DNA from: Acidobacteriota bacterium
Lineage (GTDB): Bacteria; Acidobacteriota; Holophagae; Thermotomaculales; Thermotomaculaceae
DNA: 53,605 nucleotides
NCBI GenBank assembly: GCA_026986725.1
Contig: JALSOA010000014.1
Coordinates: 1-53,605 of the forward strand
Reading direction: 5' to 3'
Of this stretch, positions 27,773 through 35,812 are shown one piece after another. Both the position numbers and the translations under genes were made by a program. The number at the start of each line of letters is the position of its first letter. The first letter of the stretch is position 1. The notes under the pieces were generated by a model. That model saw only the letters and a list, made by a program, of their open reading frames with translations. It had not been told where the DNA came from and made no database searches.

Positions 27773-28678
27773 ATGGATAAAGGAGATTACACAGATATAA
27801 TAAAACCTGAGGATTTAAAAAAAAGATCTCCACAGAAAGTAAAGTTAACACCCACAATTATAGTTATTTCTGGAGACCTTTTTGGGAAAATGATAAACCT
27901 TGAGGAGAAGAAAAAGGTGCTTTTTGGAAGGGGAGAGGAGTGCGATGTTGTTATAGACAATTCTTCTCTTTCAAGAAGGCATTGCATTGTTAGAAATGAA
28001 AATGGTTTTATTACTATAGAAGACCTTGATAGTACCAATGGAACCTTTATTGATGGGGTAAGGGTAGCAAAGGCTGAACTGAAAAGTGGGCAGAGGGTTT
28101 TTCTCGGAGACATCTGTGCTTTTAAATTTGCATATCAGGACGATATAGACCTCGATCTCAACAAACTCATATTTGAAAAGGCGATAAAAGACAGATTAAC
28201 GGGGATTTATAATAGAACTTATCTGGATGAGTTATTGAGGAAAGAATTTGCATTTCACAAAAGGGCAAACCTGCCTCTATCTTTAATATTTTTTGACCTT
28301 GATAATTTTAAAAGAATCAACGATACATTTGGCCATCTGTGTGGTGATGAGATTTTAAAGAAAGTTGCACAAACGGTAAAATCCCATGTGAGGGAATCTG
28401 ATTTCTTTTGCAGGTATGGGGGCGAGGAGTTTGTTGTAATATTAAAAAACACACCATTTGAAAAAGCAATGAAAAAGGCCTCTTCTTTGAGAAAATTGAT
28501 TGAATCTCTCGAAATACTCTGTAACTCAAAAACAATAAATGTTACGGCAAGTTTTGGGGTTGCTACATTTGAAAAAGATAATTTCCCAAACGAAAAAAGG
28601 TTACTTGCAGAGGCAGATGCTGCGATGTACCAGGCAAAGGAAATGGGAAAAAACGCTGTTATAGGAAGAAAACCCTGA
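27773..28678 (+). CDS. FHA-domain diguanylate cyclase
   Basis: The protein has 301 residues. The FHA domain (about 28-120) has FGRGEECDVVIDNSSLSRRH and DSTNGTFIDGVRV, the residues that bind phosphothreonine. The GGDEF domain (about 135-295) carries DRLTGIYNRTYLDEL, the variant but active GGEEF site (216-220) and an RxxD I-site (RESD) five residues before it. FHA suggests control by a Ser/Thr kinase, and two such kinases are encoded within 10 kb. No membrane segment. Confidence 0.9.
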   Translation: MDKGDYTDIIKPEDLKKRSPQKVKLTPTIIVISGDLFGKMINLEEKKKVLFGRGEECDVVIDNSSLSRRHCIVRNENGFITIEDLDSTNGTFIDGVRVAKAELKSGQRVFLGDICAFKFAYQDDIDLDLNKLIFEKAIKDRLTGIYNRTYLDELLRKEFAFHKRANLPLSLIFFDLDNFKRINDTFGHLCGDEILKKVAQTVKSHVRESDFFCRYGGEEFVVILKNTPFEKAMKKASSLRKLIESLEILCNSKTINVTASFGVATFEKDNFPNEKRLLAEADAAMYQAKEMGKNAVIGRKP

Positions 28679-28762
28679 AAATTACTTTCTTTAAAAAAAT
28701 AGAATGGATTTTTTGTAAAAAATAGGTAAAATCTTTATGGAAAACCGGAAAGAGAGGAGTGT

Positions 28763-30040
28763 ATGGGTAAAACTATAATTGAGAAAATTTTTGAAAATCA
28801 TACAGAAGATGAGGTTAAGCCTGGAAACATAATATGGCTTGATATAGATACAAGAACAGCAAGGGATTTTGGCGGGCCCAATGTGGTAAAAAAATTATAC
28901 GAGTACTATGGTGAGGATGTTCAGGTTGATGATCCTTCCAGAACTTTTTTCACCTTTGATACGGTTGCACCTGCCAAAACCATTCCCTATGCAAACAATC
29001 AGCACTTTTGCAGGCAATTTGCAAAAAAGAGAGGAATAAAGGTTTTTGATGTGGATTCAGGTATAGGCTCTCATGTGGCAATTGAGAAGGGGTTATGCTG
29101 GCCAGGTTCAACCTTTGTTGGCACTGATTCACACTTGAACATATTGGGAGCAGTTGGGGCTTTTGGCCAGGGAATGGGTGATGCGGATATAGCATTTGCG
29201 TTTAAAACAGGGAAAACCTGGTTTGAGGTGCCTTCCACCATTAAAATAATTTTCAAAGGAAAACCCTATAAATTCCCGGTTACTGCAAAGGATTTAACGC
29301 TGTTTACTTTAAGGCAACTTGGCTCAAAGGGTGCTCTGGGCAGGGCTATTGAATTTTATGGAGAAGTCATAGACAATATGAGCCTTTTCGAGAGGATCAC
29401 ACTGTCTTCAATGGTAACCGAGATGGGTGGAATTATAGGTTTTATAACGCCGGATGAAAAAATAATTGAGCATTTTAAAAAGGTTAAAAACAACCCTGAA
29501 ATAAAGCCTGTTATTGCTGATGATGATGCTGAATACGAAAAGGTGATTGAAATCGATATTTCCAATCTGAAGCCTCAAATTGCCTGTCCTCCAAAACCTG
29601 ACAATGTAAAGGATGTGAGGGAAGTTGAAGGAATAACAGTTGATTCTGTATTTATAGGCTCCTGTACAAACGGAAGGTATGAGGACATAAGTCTCGCTGC
29701 AGAGATCTTTAAGAGGTTTAAGGTTAAGGAAGGGGTAATGGCAAAGGTTGTCCCTTCAACAAGGGAAGTCTTTGGCAGATTGCTTAAAGATGGAACACTT
29801 GACATTCTCTATGAGGCTGGAGTTATTGTATCAAATCCGGGCTGCGGGGGATGTGCCTCAGGCCAGATAGGGATGACTGGCAAAGGAGAGGTTCAAATAT
29901 CAACATCAAACAGAAACTTTAAGGGGAAACAGGGTGATGGTGATACCTATCTTGCAAGCCCCGTTGTTGCCGCTGTTTGTGCGGTTACCGGAGAGATAAC
30001 AGACCCTGTTGAATTTTTGAAACAAAAGGGGGTTTTATGA
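28763..30040 (+). CDS. Aconitase-family dehydratase large subunit (LeuC/homoaconitase-like)
   Basis: The protein has 425 residues, the length of LeuC/HacA-type large subunits. The three [4Fe-4S] cysteines are in FIGSCTNGRYEDI and NPGCGGCASGQIG; GTDSHLNILGAVGAFGQG is the substrate/cluster loop. The family includes 3-isopropylmalate dehydratase, homoaconitase, citraconate hydratase and 2,3-dimethylmalate dehydratase. The DSH loop reads HLNILGAVG rather than the usual LeuC HTSTHGAFG, and no other leucine genes lie nearby, so the substrate is open. It overlaps the small subunit by four bases. Confidence 0.8.
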   Translation: MGKTIIEKIFENHTEDEVKPGNIIWLDIDTRTARDFGGPNVVKKLYEYYGEDVQVDDPSRTFFTFDTVAPAKTIPYANNQHFCRQFAKKRGIKVFDVDSGIGSHVAIEKGLCWPGSTFVGTDSHLNILGAVGAFGQGMGDADIAFAFKTGKTWFEVPSTIKIIFKGKPYKFPVTAKDLTLFTLRQLGSKGALGRAIEFYGEVIDNMSLFERITLSSMVTEMGGIIGFITPDEKIIEHFKKVKNNPEIKPVIADDDAEYEKVIEIDISNLKPQIACPPKPDNVKDVREVEGITVDSVFIGSCTNGRYEDISLAAEIFKRFKVKEGVMAKVVPSTREVFGRLLKDGTLDILYEAGVIVSNPGCGGCASGQIGMTGKGEVQISTSNRNFKGKQGDGDTYLASPVVAAVCAVTGEITDPVEFLKQKGVL

Positions 30041-30558
30041 AGATAAAGGGAAGGGTATGGGTTTTGACTGATAAAAGTGGAAACCTTATAAACGATATAG
30101 ACACTGACATGATATTTCACAACAGATACCTTGCAATAACAGATATAAACGAAATGGGGAAATACGCACTTGACAACCTTGAAGGCTGGGAAGACTTTTC
30201 AAGCAAAGCGAAAAAAGGAGACATAATAATTGCCGGTGAAAACTTTGGTTCAGGCTCTTCAAGGCAGCAGGCTGTTGATTGCTTTAAAGCCCTTGGTATT
30301 GCATTGATAATTGCTAAATCATTTGGTGCAATATACAAAAGGAATGCGATAAATTCGGCGTTACCTGTTCTTGAAGCAAATGATGTTGAGATTCTCCGGG
30401 CGCAATCAGGAGATGTTATTGAGGTTTATACTGAAACTGGGTTGATCAAAAATTTAAACAACGGTTCTGAGGTTAGTGCCAGACCCTTTTCAACCGTTCA
30501 AAAGGACATCCTGGACGCAGGGGGATTGCTTGAATTTGCAAAAAAAATTAAAGAATGA
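30037..30558 (+). CDS. Aconitase-family dehydratase small subunit (LeuD-like)
   Basis: The protein has 173 residues: the swivelling domain of the two-subunit hydro-lyases. It has DIDTDMIFHNRYL, the phosphate/carboxylate loop GENFGSGSSRQQAVDCFKALG and AKSFGAIYKRNAINSALPVL. The DTDMIFHNRYL sequence, with His where LeuD commonly has a proline-containing PARYL, is an unusual variant of the substrate-selecting loop. It forms one enzyme with the preceding gene (ATGA overlap). Confidence 0.8.
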   Translation: MKIKGRVWVLTDKSGNLINDIDTDMIFHNRYLAITDINEMGKYALDNLEGWEDFSSKAKKGDIIIAGENFGSGSSRQQAVDCFKALGIALIIAKSFGAIYKRNAINSALPVLEANDVEILRAQSGDVIEVYTETGLIKNLNNGSEVSARPFSTVQKDILDAGGLLEFAKKIKE

Positions 30559-30574
30559 TTTTCAGAAATTTTTT

Positions 30575-30604
30575 TTGTAAATTGTATAAAAATTATGTTA
30601 TAGT
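30575..30604 (+). promoter_or_regulatory. Promoter candidate for receiver-kinase-TonB operon
   Basis: TTGTAA (30575-30580) and TATAGT (30599-30604) are separated by 18 bases in the 72-base gap before ATG 30631. The putative leader contains a weak GGGGTAAG ribosome site. Confidence 0.45.
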
Positions 30605-30630
30605 ATAAAAAAAATAGTTGGGGTAAGTGT

Positions 30631-33600
30631 ATGGAAAAAAAGATTTTGGTTGTTAATTATCAGCCTCAAAAACTCAAAGAGTGGAAAGAGTTACTCAAGG
30701 ATATAGGTGAAGATATTATTGAAGCCGGCAATGGAGAAGATGCTCTAAAACTATTTAATGAAACCAATCCCTATCTTGTTTTAATAGACCCGATGCTTCC
30801 CAGGAAATCTGGTTTTGATGTTATTAAAGAGATAAAAGAGCATCATCCAGAGACAAAGGTGGTGGTTGTTGCCTCCGTGCATAAAGGCCCGAAATATCAG
30901 GTTCTTGCAAAAAACACATATCATGTGGATGAGTTTATTGAGGAGCCGGTTGAAGGTGATGTTTTAAAGGAAAAGGTCGCAAGGGTGATTGGTTTTTCCA
31001 TAGACTCAAGTGCCCTTGAAGAGCTTATGCTTGGTGAAAAATCATCTAACGAGGGTGAAAGGGAAAACACAGACAAACCAAAGAAAAAAAAGGGATCGGC
31101 GAAAAGAAGGTTTGAGGAGATTATTGAAGAAACCCTCTCGGGCAAGATAATTGATGATCTTCCCAAAAAGAAGGTAAAAAAGACCAAAAAAACGGAGGGC
31201 GGTGAAAAGATTTTTACCTCTGAAGAACTTTTTGGAGATGTGATCAGCGAGGTGGAAGAATCTTTTACTGAAGAGCCATTTGATAATCTTATTGATGACA
31301 AAATTGATAGTGTGGAGGCAGTGGTTGAAGAGAAACTTGAGAAAACCCTGTCCGGTTTAAAAATAGACAAAAAGAAGAAGAAAAAAACAGATAAGACTGA
31401 AAAAAAAGAGGATATGGTTGAAACAGAAAAGATTGAACAAAAGACTGAACCTGAGAAAGTTGAAAAGAAAGAGGTCAGGAAAAAAGAGGGGAAAAAGAAG
31501 GAAAAAGGGGTTGAATACGGTAATTACCTCTTGCTTGAAAAGGTGGCAACCGGTGGTATGGCTGAACTCTTTAAGGCAAAAAGGAGAGGGGTTCAGGGGT
31601 TTCAGAAAATAGTTGCAATCAAAAGAATACTCCCACACCTTGTTGAAAATGAAGATTTCGTTACCATGTTTATTGATGAGGCTAAACTTGCCGCTCAATT
31701 AAATCACCCCAACATCGCTCAAATATATGATCTTGGTAAAATAGAAGATACCTTTTACATAGCAATGGAGTATGTGGAAGGCCATGACCTTAGAAAGATC
31801 CTTAAAAAATGTAAAGAGAAGGGCTGCAGTATTCCTGAGCCGATCGTTTTATTTGTTGCATCAAAGGTTTTAAGTGCACTTGATTATGCCCACAGGAAGA
31901 AAGGGCTTGACAATAAAGACCTTCACATTGTTCATAGGGACATAAGCCCTCAAAACATAATCCTGTCAGTTGAAGGGGATGTTAAACTTGTTGATTTTGG
32001 TATTGCCAAGGCTGCAACAAAGGCGAGCCAGACCCAGGCTGGAGCGTTGAAGGGCAAACTTCTATACATGAGTCCTGAGCAGGCGTGGGGAGAGAAAGTT
32101 GACAAGAGGTCTGATCTTTTTTCTCTTGGCTCGGTAATGTACGAGGCACTTACCGGTAAAAAGTGTTTTCTTGCTGAAAGTGAGATAAGCATCCTTGAAA
32201 AGGTCAGAAATGTTGATTATACACCAATCAGGAAGGTAAACCCCAATGTTTCAAAACTGACTGCAAGGATTATAGAAAAGGCATTAACCAAGGATCCAGA
32301 AAAGAGGTATCAAAGTGCCAAAGAGATGGAGCAGGATATACTCAATATTTTGAATTCATTACCTTACACGGTTAATGAGAGGACTGTTGCTGAGTTTGTT
32401 AATGCCCTATACAGTGATGATAGTGGAAAACTCTCTGAACTGGCAAGAAAACTTGTTGTTGAGGATTTAGAAAAGAATGAGGTTGTAGCTGGGGTTGGTG
32501 TGGATAAGACAGATCAGGAGGATTTTTCAATTTCTGATGAGGATATTGACTCTGAAGATTATGAAGAGATTGCTGATAGACGGGCAAACACAGGAACTGT
32601 TGTTGTGCCAAACCCTGAAGACCTGAAAAAGTACGAAGAAGAGGAAATGAAGAAGATTGAAGAGGAAGAAAAGAGCAACAAGAAGATTGTGGTTATAGGT
32701 GCCATTGTTGCAATTGTAATCGTTGCAATAATCGGATACTTCATATCTTCGAAGAAGAGTGAAACAAAACCTGTTAAAAAAGCTGAAATTGCAAAAAAGG
32801 TTGAACAGAGCAATCAACCTGAAAGTAATCAGCCAGAAGAAAAAAATGGTCTGAATGTTTCAAAACAACCTGCAAACGCTGGTGTGACAACTGAAGAAAA
32901 GAAGCAGCAGGTTTTGAATGAGATTGAAAAGAAAAAACAAAAGATGGTTGAGGAACTTACAAAGAAAAAGATAGAAGAACAGAAAAAGAAGATGGAAGCA
33001 GAATTGGCAAAACAAAAAAGAATAATTGAGGAAAAGAGAAGAAAGCTTGCAGAAACAAAGAAAAAGATTGAAAATCCCCCGACAAAGAGGGTTAAATCAA
33101 ATAAAAATAGGAAGGTTAAAGCACACAAAAGCGGAGAAACCGTAAACAAACAACAAAAGAAACAGATTGAAAACAAACCGGTCCAGGTTGCTCAGAACAC
33201 CAATGAATCCAGGAATAATGTTATTTCTCAACAGAAAGCTAAAGAAAACACATCCACTAAGGAAAAGCAGGCAACAAAGACTGAAAAACCTCAAAATAAA
33301 AAGGTCAATAAGGTAAGCAATCCTGAACCTCAACCTGAAGCCAGGAAGAATGTGGCAATCAAAAAGCCAGCGGAACCGGCAAAGCCAGAGGTTAAGCTCG
33401 GTGATCTTGTTCCTTTGACCGATGATGTTGTAAAGCCTGTACCTGTAAAAAAGGTTAAACCGAGACTAACACTCGCAGCAAGGAGAATGAAGGTTCACGG
33501 TATTATTATTGCTCAGGCTTTAATTGACGAAAACGGAAATGTTATTGAGGTTAGAATATTGAGGAGAATGAGAAGGCCTTTTGGTCTTGATAAAGAGGTT

Positions 33601-33690
33601 AAAAAGGCTTTGGAAAAGTGGAAGTTTGAGCCTGCAACCAAAAAGGGAGTAAGGGTAAAAGTTTACGATACATTTGTATTTAAATTTTAA
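30631..33690 (+). CDS. Receiver - Ser/Thr kinase - TM - TonB C-terminal domain fusion protein
   Basis: The protein has 1019 residues. A receiver-like domain (about 4-120) keeps a candidate phospho-Asp in LIDPMLPRKSG. Its acidic pair reads Asn-Tyr (VVNYQP) and the usual KP reads EP, so phosphorylation is doubtful. A charged Lys/Glu linker (about 130-290) follows. The kinase domain (about 296-580) has Lys331, HRDISPQN (Asp437) and DFG (Asp455), so it should be active. One membrane helix (about 685-706) leads to a Lys/Glu/Gln-rich periplasmic stalk. The last about 65 residues (RMKVHGIIIAQALIDENGNV to WKFEPATKKGVRV) are a TonB-type domain. The topology puts the kinase in the cytoplasm and TonB-like end in the periplasm. 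No ExbB/ExbD gene is nearby. Confidence 0.85.
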   Translation: MEKKILVVNYQPQKLKEWKELLKDIGEDIIEAGNGEDALKLFNETNPYLVLIDPMLPRKSGFDVIKEIKEHHPETKVVVVASVHKGPKYQVLAKNTYHVDEFIEEPVEGDVLKEKVARVIGFSIDSSALEELMLGEKSSNEGERENTDKPKKKKGSAKRRFEEIIEETLSGKIIDDLPKKKVKKTKKTEGGEKIFTSEELFGDVISEVEESFTEEPFDNLIDDKIDSVEAVVEEKLEKTLSGLKIDKKKKKKTDKTEKKEDMVETEKIEQKTEPEKVEKKEVRKKEGKKKEKGVEYGNYLLLEKVATGGMAELFKAKRRGVQGFQKIVAIKRILPHLVENEDFVTMFIDEAKLAAQLNHPNIAQIYDLGKIEDTFYIAMEYVEGHDLRKILKKCKEKGCSIPEPIVLFVASKVLSALDYAHRKKGLDNKDLHIVHRDISPQNIILSVEGDVKLVDFGIAKAATKASQTQAGALKGKLLYMSPEQAWGEKVDKRSDLFSLGSVMYEALTGKKCFLAESEISILEKVRNVDYTPIRKVNPNVSKLTARIIEKALTKDPEKRYQSAKEMEQDILNILNSLPYTVNERTVAEFVNALYSDDSGKLSELARKLVVEDLEKNEVVAGVGVDKTDQEDFSISDEDIDSEDYEEIADRRANTGTVVVPNPEDLKKYEEEEMKKIEEEEKSNKKIVVIGAIVAIVIVAIIGYFISSKKSETKPVKKAEIAKKVEQSNQPESNQPEEKNGLNVSKQPANAGVTTEEKKQQVLNEIEKKKQKMVEELTKKKIEEQKKKMEAELAKQKRIIEEKRRKLAETKKKIENPPTKRVKSNKNRKVKAHKSGETVNKQQKKQIENKPVQVAQNTNESRNNVISQQKAKENTSTKEKQATKTEKPQNKKVNKVSNPEPQPEARKNVAIKKPAEPAKPEVKLGDLVPLTDDVVKPVPVKKVKPRLTLAARRMKVHGIIIAQALIDENGNVIEVRILRRMRRPFGLDKEVKKALEKWKFEPATKKGVRVKVYDTFVFKF

Positions 33691-33702
33691 AGGAGGATTA
33701 TT

Positions 33703-33942
33703 ATGGGTGTTTTAAGTGATGAACAAAAGAAATTCTATGAAGAGACTTTGAAACATGTGAAAAATGAGATTGCAGACATTGACAATCAGATTGAGGAGGA
33801 ACTTGCCAGAGTAAAACAAAAACTTGCCGAATTACAGAAAGCAAAAAAGGCTGCCCTGCAGGTTTATGCTGGTGCATGTGCAAGATTGGGCATAGAAAAT
33901 GATCTTGCAGGTGAAGAAGAGTCAGAGGAATTTGAAGGCTAA
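33703..33942 (+). CDS. Small coiled-coil protein of unknown function
   Basis: The protein has 79 residues with an AAGGAGGA ribosome site, 12 bases after the kinase-TonB gene. Residues about 10-55 form a strong helical heptad-like stretch (EIADIDNQIEEELARVKQKL), followed by YAGACARLG and an acidic tail. No family is recognised. The good ribosome site, position and composition support a real gene. Co-transcription with the kinase suggests a partner or substrate, but this is inference. Confidence 0.7.
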   Translation: MGVLSDEQKKFYEETLKHVKNEIADIDNQIEEELARVKQKLAELQKAKKAALQVYAGACARLGIENDLAGEEESEEFEG

Positions 33943-33953
33943 TTTAAAAATTA

Positions 33954-34730
33954 ATGACATTGTACAATTATCCGGAATACTATGATATAGCATTTGGTTA
34001 TAGAGATCTGGATCTTGAGTGTGATTTTATTGAAAAGCAAATTGCAGTGCACTCAAGATCCAATAATTTTTCTTTACTTGACATAGCCTGTGGTACCGGA
34101 TCCCATCTCGTTGAAATGGGTAAAAGAGGGTTTGAAGTCGCTGGTTTTGACATTTCCCCAAAAATGATTGAATACGCAAGGAAGAAGGCTGAGTTAAACG
34201 GAGTTGATGCCCATCTGTGGATTGATAATATGGTCTCTTTTAGGACTTCCAGGAAGTATGGTTGTGCTATAAATCTTTTAACAGGATTCAATTATCTTTT
34301 GAGAAACGAAGATGTGGAATCGCACCTTTATAGGGTTGGTAATGTTCTTGAACCTGGAGGGCTTTACATCATAGAGATGAATCATCCAAGGGAATTTATT
34401 ACAAACAAACCCTCGACATCAAATAGCTGGGTGGAATTAAATGAAGATATTGAAGTTGAGGTTGATTGGGACAATGAAAGAAGTGAGATTAATTTATTGA
34501 CCCACATTGTGACCACCAGACCCATTATAAGGATTAAGGATAAAAAAAAGCAACTTACAATAAAAATGGAGGAGAAGTTCAGAATATACCTTTACCAGGA
34601 GATTCTCCATTTTGTTAAATGTTCTGAGCACTTTGAGCTGGTTAATGCTTTTGGTTCTTTTCGTTTTGACAAACCACTTGATAACACGAGAGATTCGTGG
34701 AGAATGATACTTGTACTTAGAAAAAAATGA
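33954..34730 (+). CDS. Class I SAM-dependent methyltransferase
   Basis: The protein has 258 residues. The Rossmann-like motif I is LLDIACGTGSHLVEMGKRG, motif II AGFDISPKMIEYARKKA, with a later EPGGLYIIEMNHP motif. It is a small-molecule-type methyltransferase, similar in layout to MT11/25-type enzymes. The acceptor is unknown. It begins 12 bases after the coiled-coil gene without a convincing ribosome site and overlaps the Smr gene by four bases. Confidence 0.8.
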   Translation: MTLYNYPEYYDIAFGYRDLDLECDFIEKQIAVHSRSNNFSLLDIACGTGSHLVEMGKRGFEVAGFDISPKMIEYARKKAELNGVDAHLWIDNMVSFRTSRKYGCAINLLTGFNYLLRNEDVESHLYRVGNVLEPGGLYIIEMNHPREFITNKPSTSNSWVELNEDIEVEVDWDNERSEINLLTHIVTTRPIIRIKDKKKQLTIKMEEKFRIYLYQEILHFVKCSEHFELVNAFGSFRFDKPLDNTRDSWRMILVLRKK

Positions 34731-35173
34731 AAAAGATAAGCGATAGTGAATGGGAAGACCTCTTTGGTGTGAGAAAAAACAAAGATGATGAAAAAGAGTA
34801 TGAAGAATTTATTAAAGCAATGGAGGGTTGTACCAGCCCTGTAAATAAAGATGAAATTGAATTGAAGGTCTCTTTTCTAAAAATACCAAAGAAAGGGTAT
34901 GTAAAAGTTGATGATAAAATTGATCTCCATGGATTGACAAAACAGGAGGTGGCAGAAAAACTCTGTTATTTTTTAAAGAATTCATTTGAAAGCGGGTTAA
35001 GAAGAGTGCTTGTTATTACTGGAAAAGGGAAACACTCTGAAAGTGGAGCAAAAATAAGGCCATTTGTGGAAAAGTTGTTTAAAGGTAAATGTATTAATTT
35101 TGTAAAAAACTATGGTGTTGCCCCAAAGTCTCAGGGCGGTGAAGGCGCTTTTGTGGTTTTTTTAAGAAAATGA
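34727..35173 (+). CDS. Smr-domain protein
   Basis: The protein has 148 residues. The C-terminal Smr domain (about 60-145) has DLHGLT (66-71), the TGKGKHSESGAKIRPFV loop and the terminal GGEGAFVVFLRK. Smr domains resemble the MutS2 C-terminus and have nuclease or RNA/DNA-binding activity. Stand-alone forms have been linked to ribosome rescue and to DNA nicking. The N-terminal 50 residues are charged and carry no domain. The 3' end overlaps the convergent HAD gene by 12 bases. Confidence 0.82.
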   Translation: MKKISDSEWEDLFGVRKNKDDEKEYEEFIKAMEGCTSPVNKDEIELKVSFLKIPKKGYVKVDDKIDLHGLTKQEVAEKLCYFLKNSFESGLRRVLVITGKGKHSESGAKIRPFVEKLFKGKCINFVKNYGVAPKSQGGEGAFVVFLRK

Positions 35174-35812
35174 AAGAATTATTTTACACACTTCATCTGG
35201 AGAATCTGCCAATTTCCAGGGTTTGCATGTTTTTAATTGATTATCTCTGTTAAACCCATAGGTTGTACCAATTGTTTTTATTCCTGCTGATTCTCCGCTC
35301 AATATATCGTTACAACTATCACCTACAATAAATGAATTCCTGTAATCTCCGTTAAAATATTCCATTATTGTCTTTACAGGTAAAGATGACGGTTTTTTTT
35401 CTTCAAAACTGTCTCCACCGTAAATAAAATCAAAGTGGTGAAATACCTTTAGATTGCTGAGAACCATTTTTGATAGCTCTTCTGTTTTATTTGATAAGAC
35501 TCCCACCATGAAGTTGTGTTGTTTGAGTCTCTCAACACACTCAATACACCCACTGTAAACCTCTGTTTTATAGGTTAAATACTTTCTATAGTAATTTTTA
35601 AAGACACTAATAGCATCACTGACCCTGACATCACTATCGAAAAAAAGCCTTCCCACAAAAGCGGTAATCCCGTCTCCAACAAAGGAAGAGATCAGATCCC
35701 TGTTAAGTTCTTTTAGATTGAACTTTTTTCTTGATAAATTTGCTGCTAAAACAAGATCGTCTATTGAATCAACGAGTGTTCCATCTAAATCAAAAATAAT
35801 TATTTTATTCAA
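35162..35812 (-). CDS. HAD-superfamily phosphatase (phosphoglycolate-phosphatase-like)
   Basis: The protein has 216 residues. The catalytic motif is FDLDGTLVDS (nucleophile Asp8, acid Asp10), motif II is VGVLSNKTEE, the Lys is in SFEEKKPSS and motif IV is FIVGDSCNDILSGESAG. A helical cap lies between motifs I and II. This layout is subfamily I, close to phosphoglycolate phosphatase and pyrophosphatase PpaX. Substrate cannot be fixed. It overlaps the kinase gene by 8 bases on the same strand and runs into the Smr gene tail to tail. Confidence 0.85.
   Translation of the reverse strand: MNKIIIFDLDGTLVDSIDDLVLAANLSRKKFNLKELNRDLISSFVGDGITAFVGRLFFDSDVRVSDAISVFKNYYRKYLTYKTEVYSGCIECVERLKQHNFMVGVLSNKTEELSKMVLSNLKVFHHFDFIYGGDSFEEKKPSSLPVKTIMEYFNGDYRNSFIVGDSCNDILSGESAGIKTIGTTYGFNRDNQLKTCKPWKLADSPDEVCKIILSFS

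Noticed and set aside
28705-28732. Promoter TGGATT-16-TAAAAT before the dehydratase genes
   Set aside because: The -35 match is poor and the region is so AT-rich that chance is a sufficient explanation; not listed as a feature.
30921-31370. 149-codon minus-strand open frame opposite the kinase-TonB gene
   Set aside because: It is a Ser/Phe-rich antisense reading of the Lys/Glu-rich linker, with no start context.
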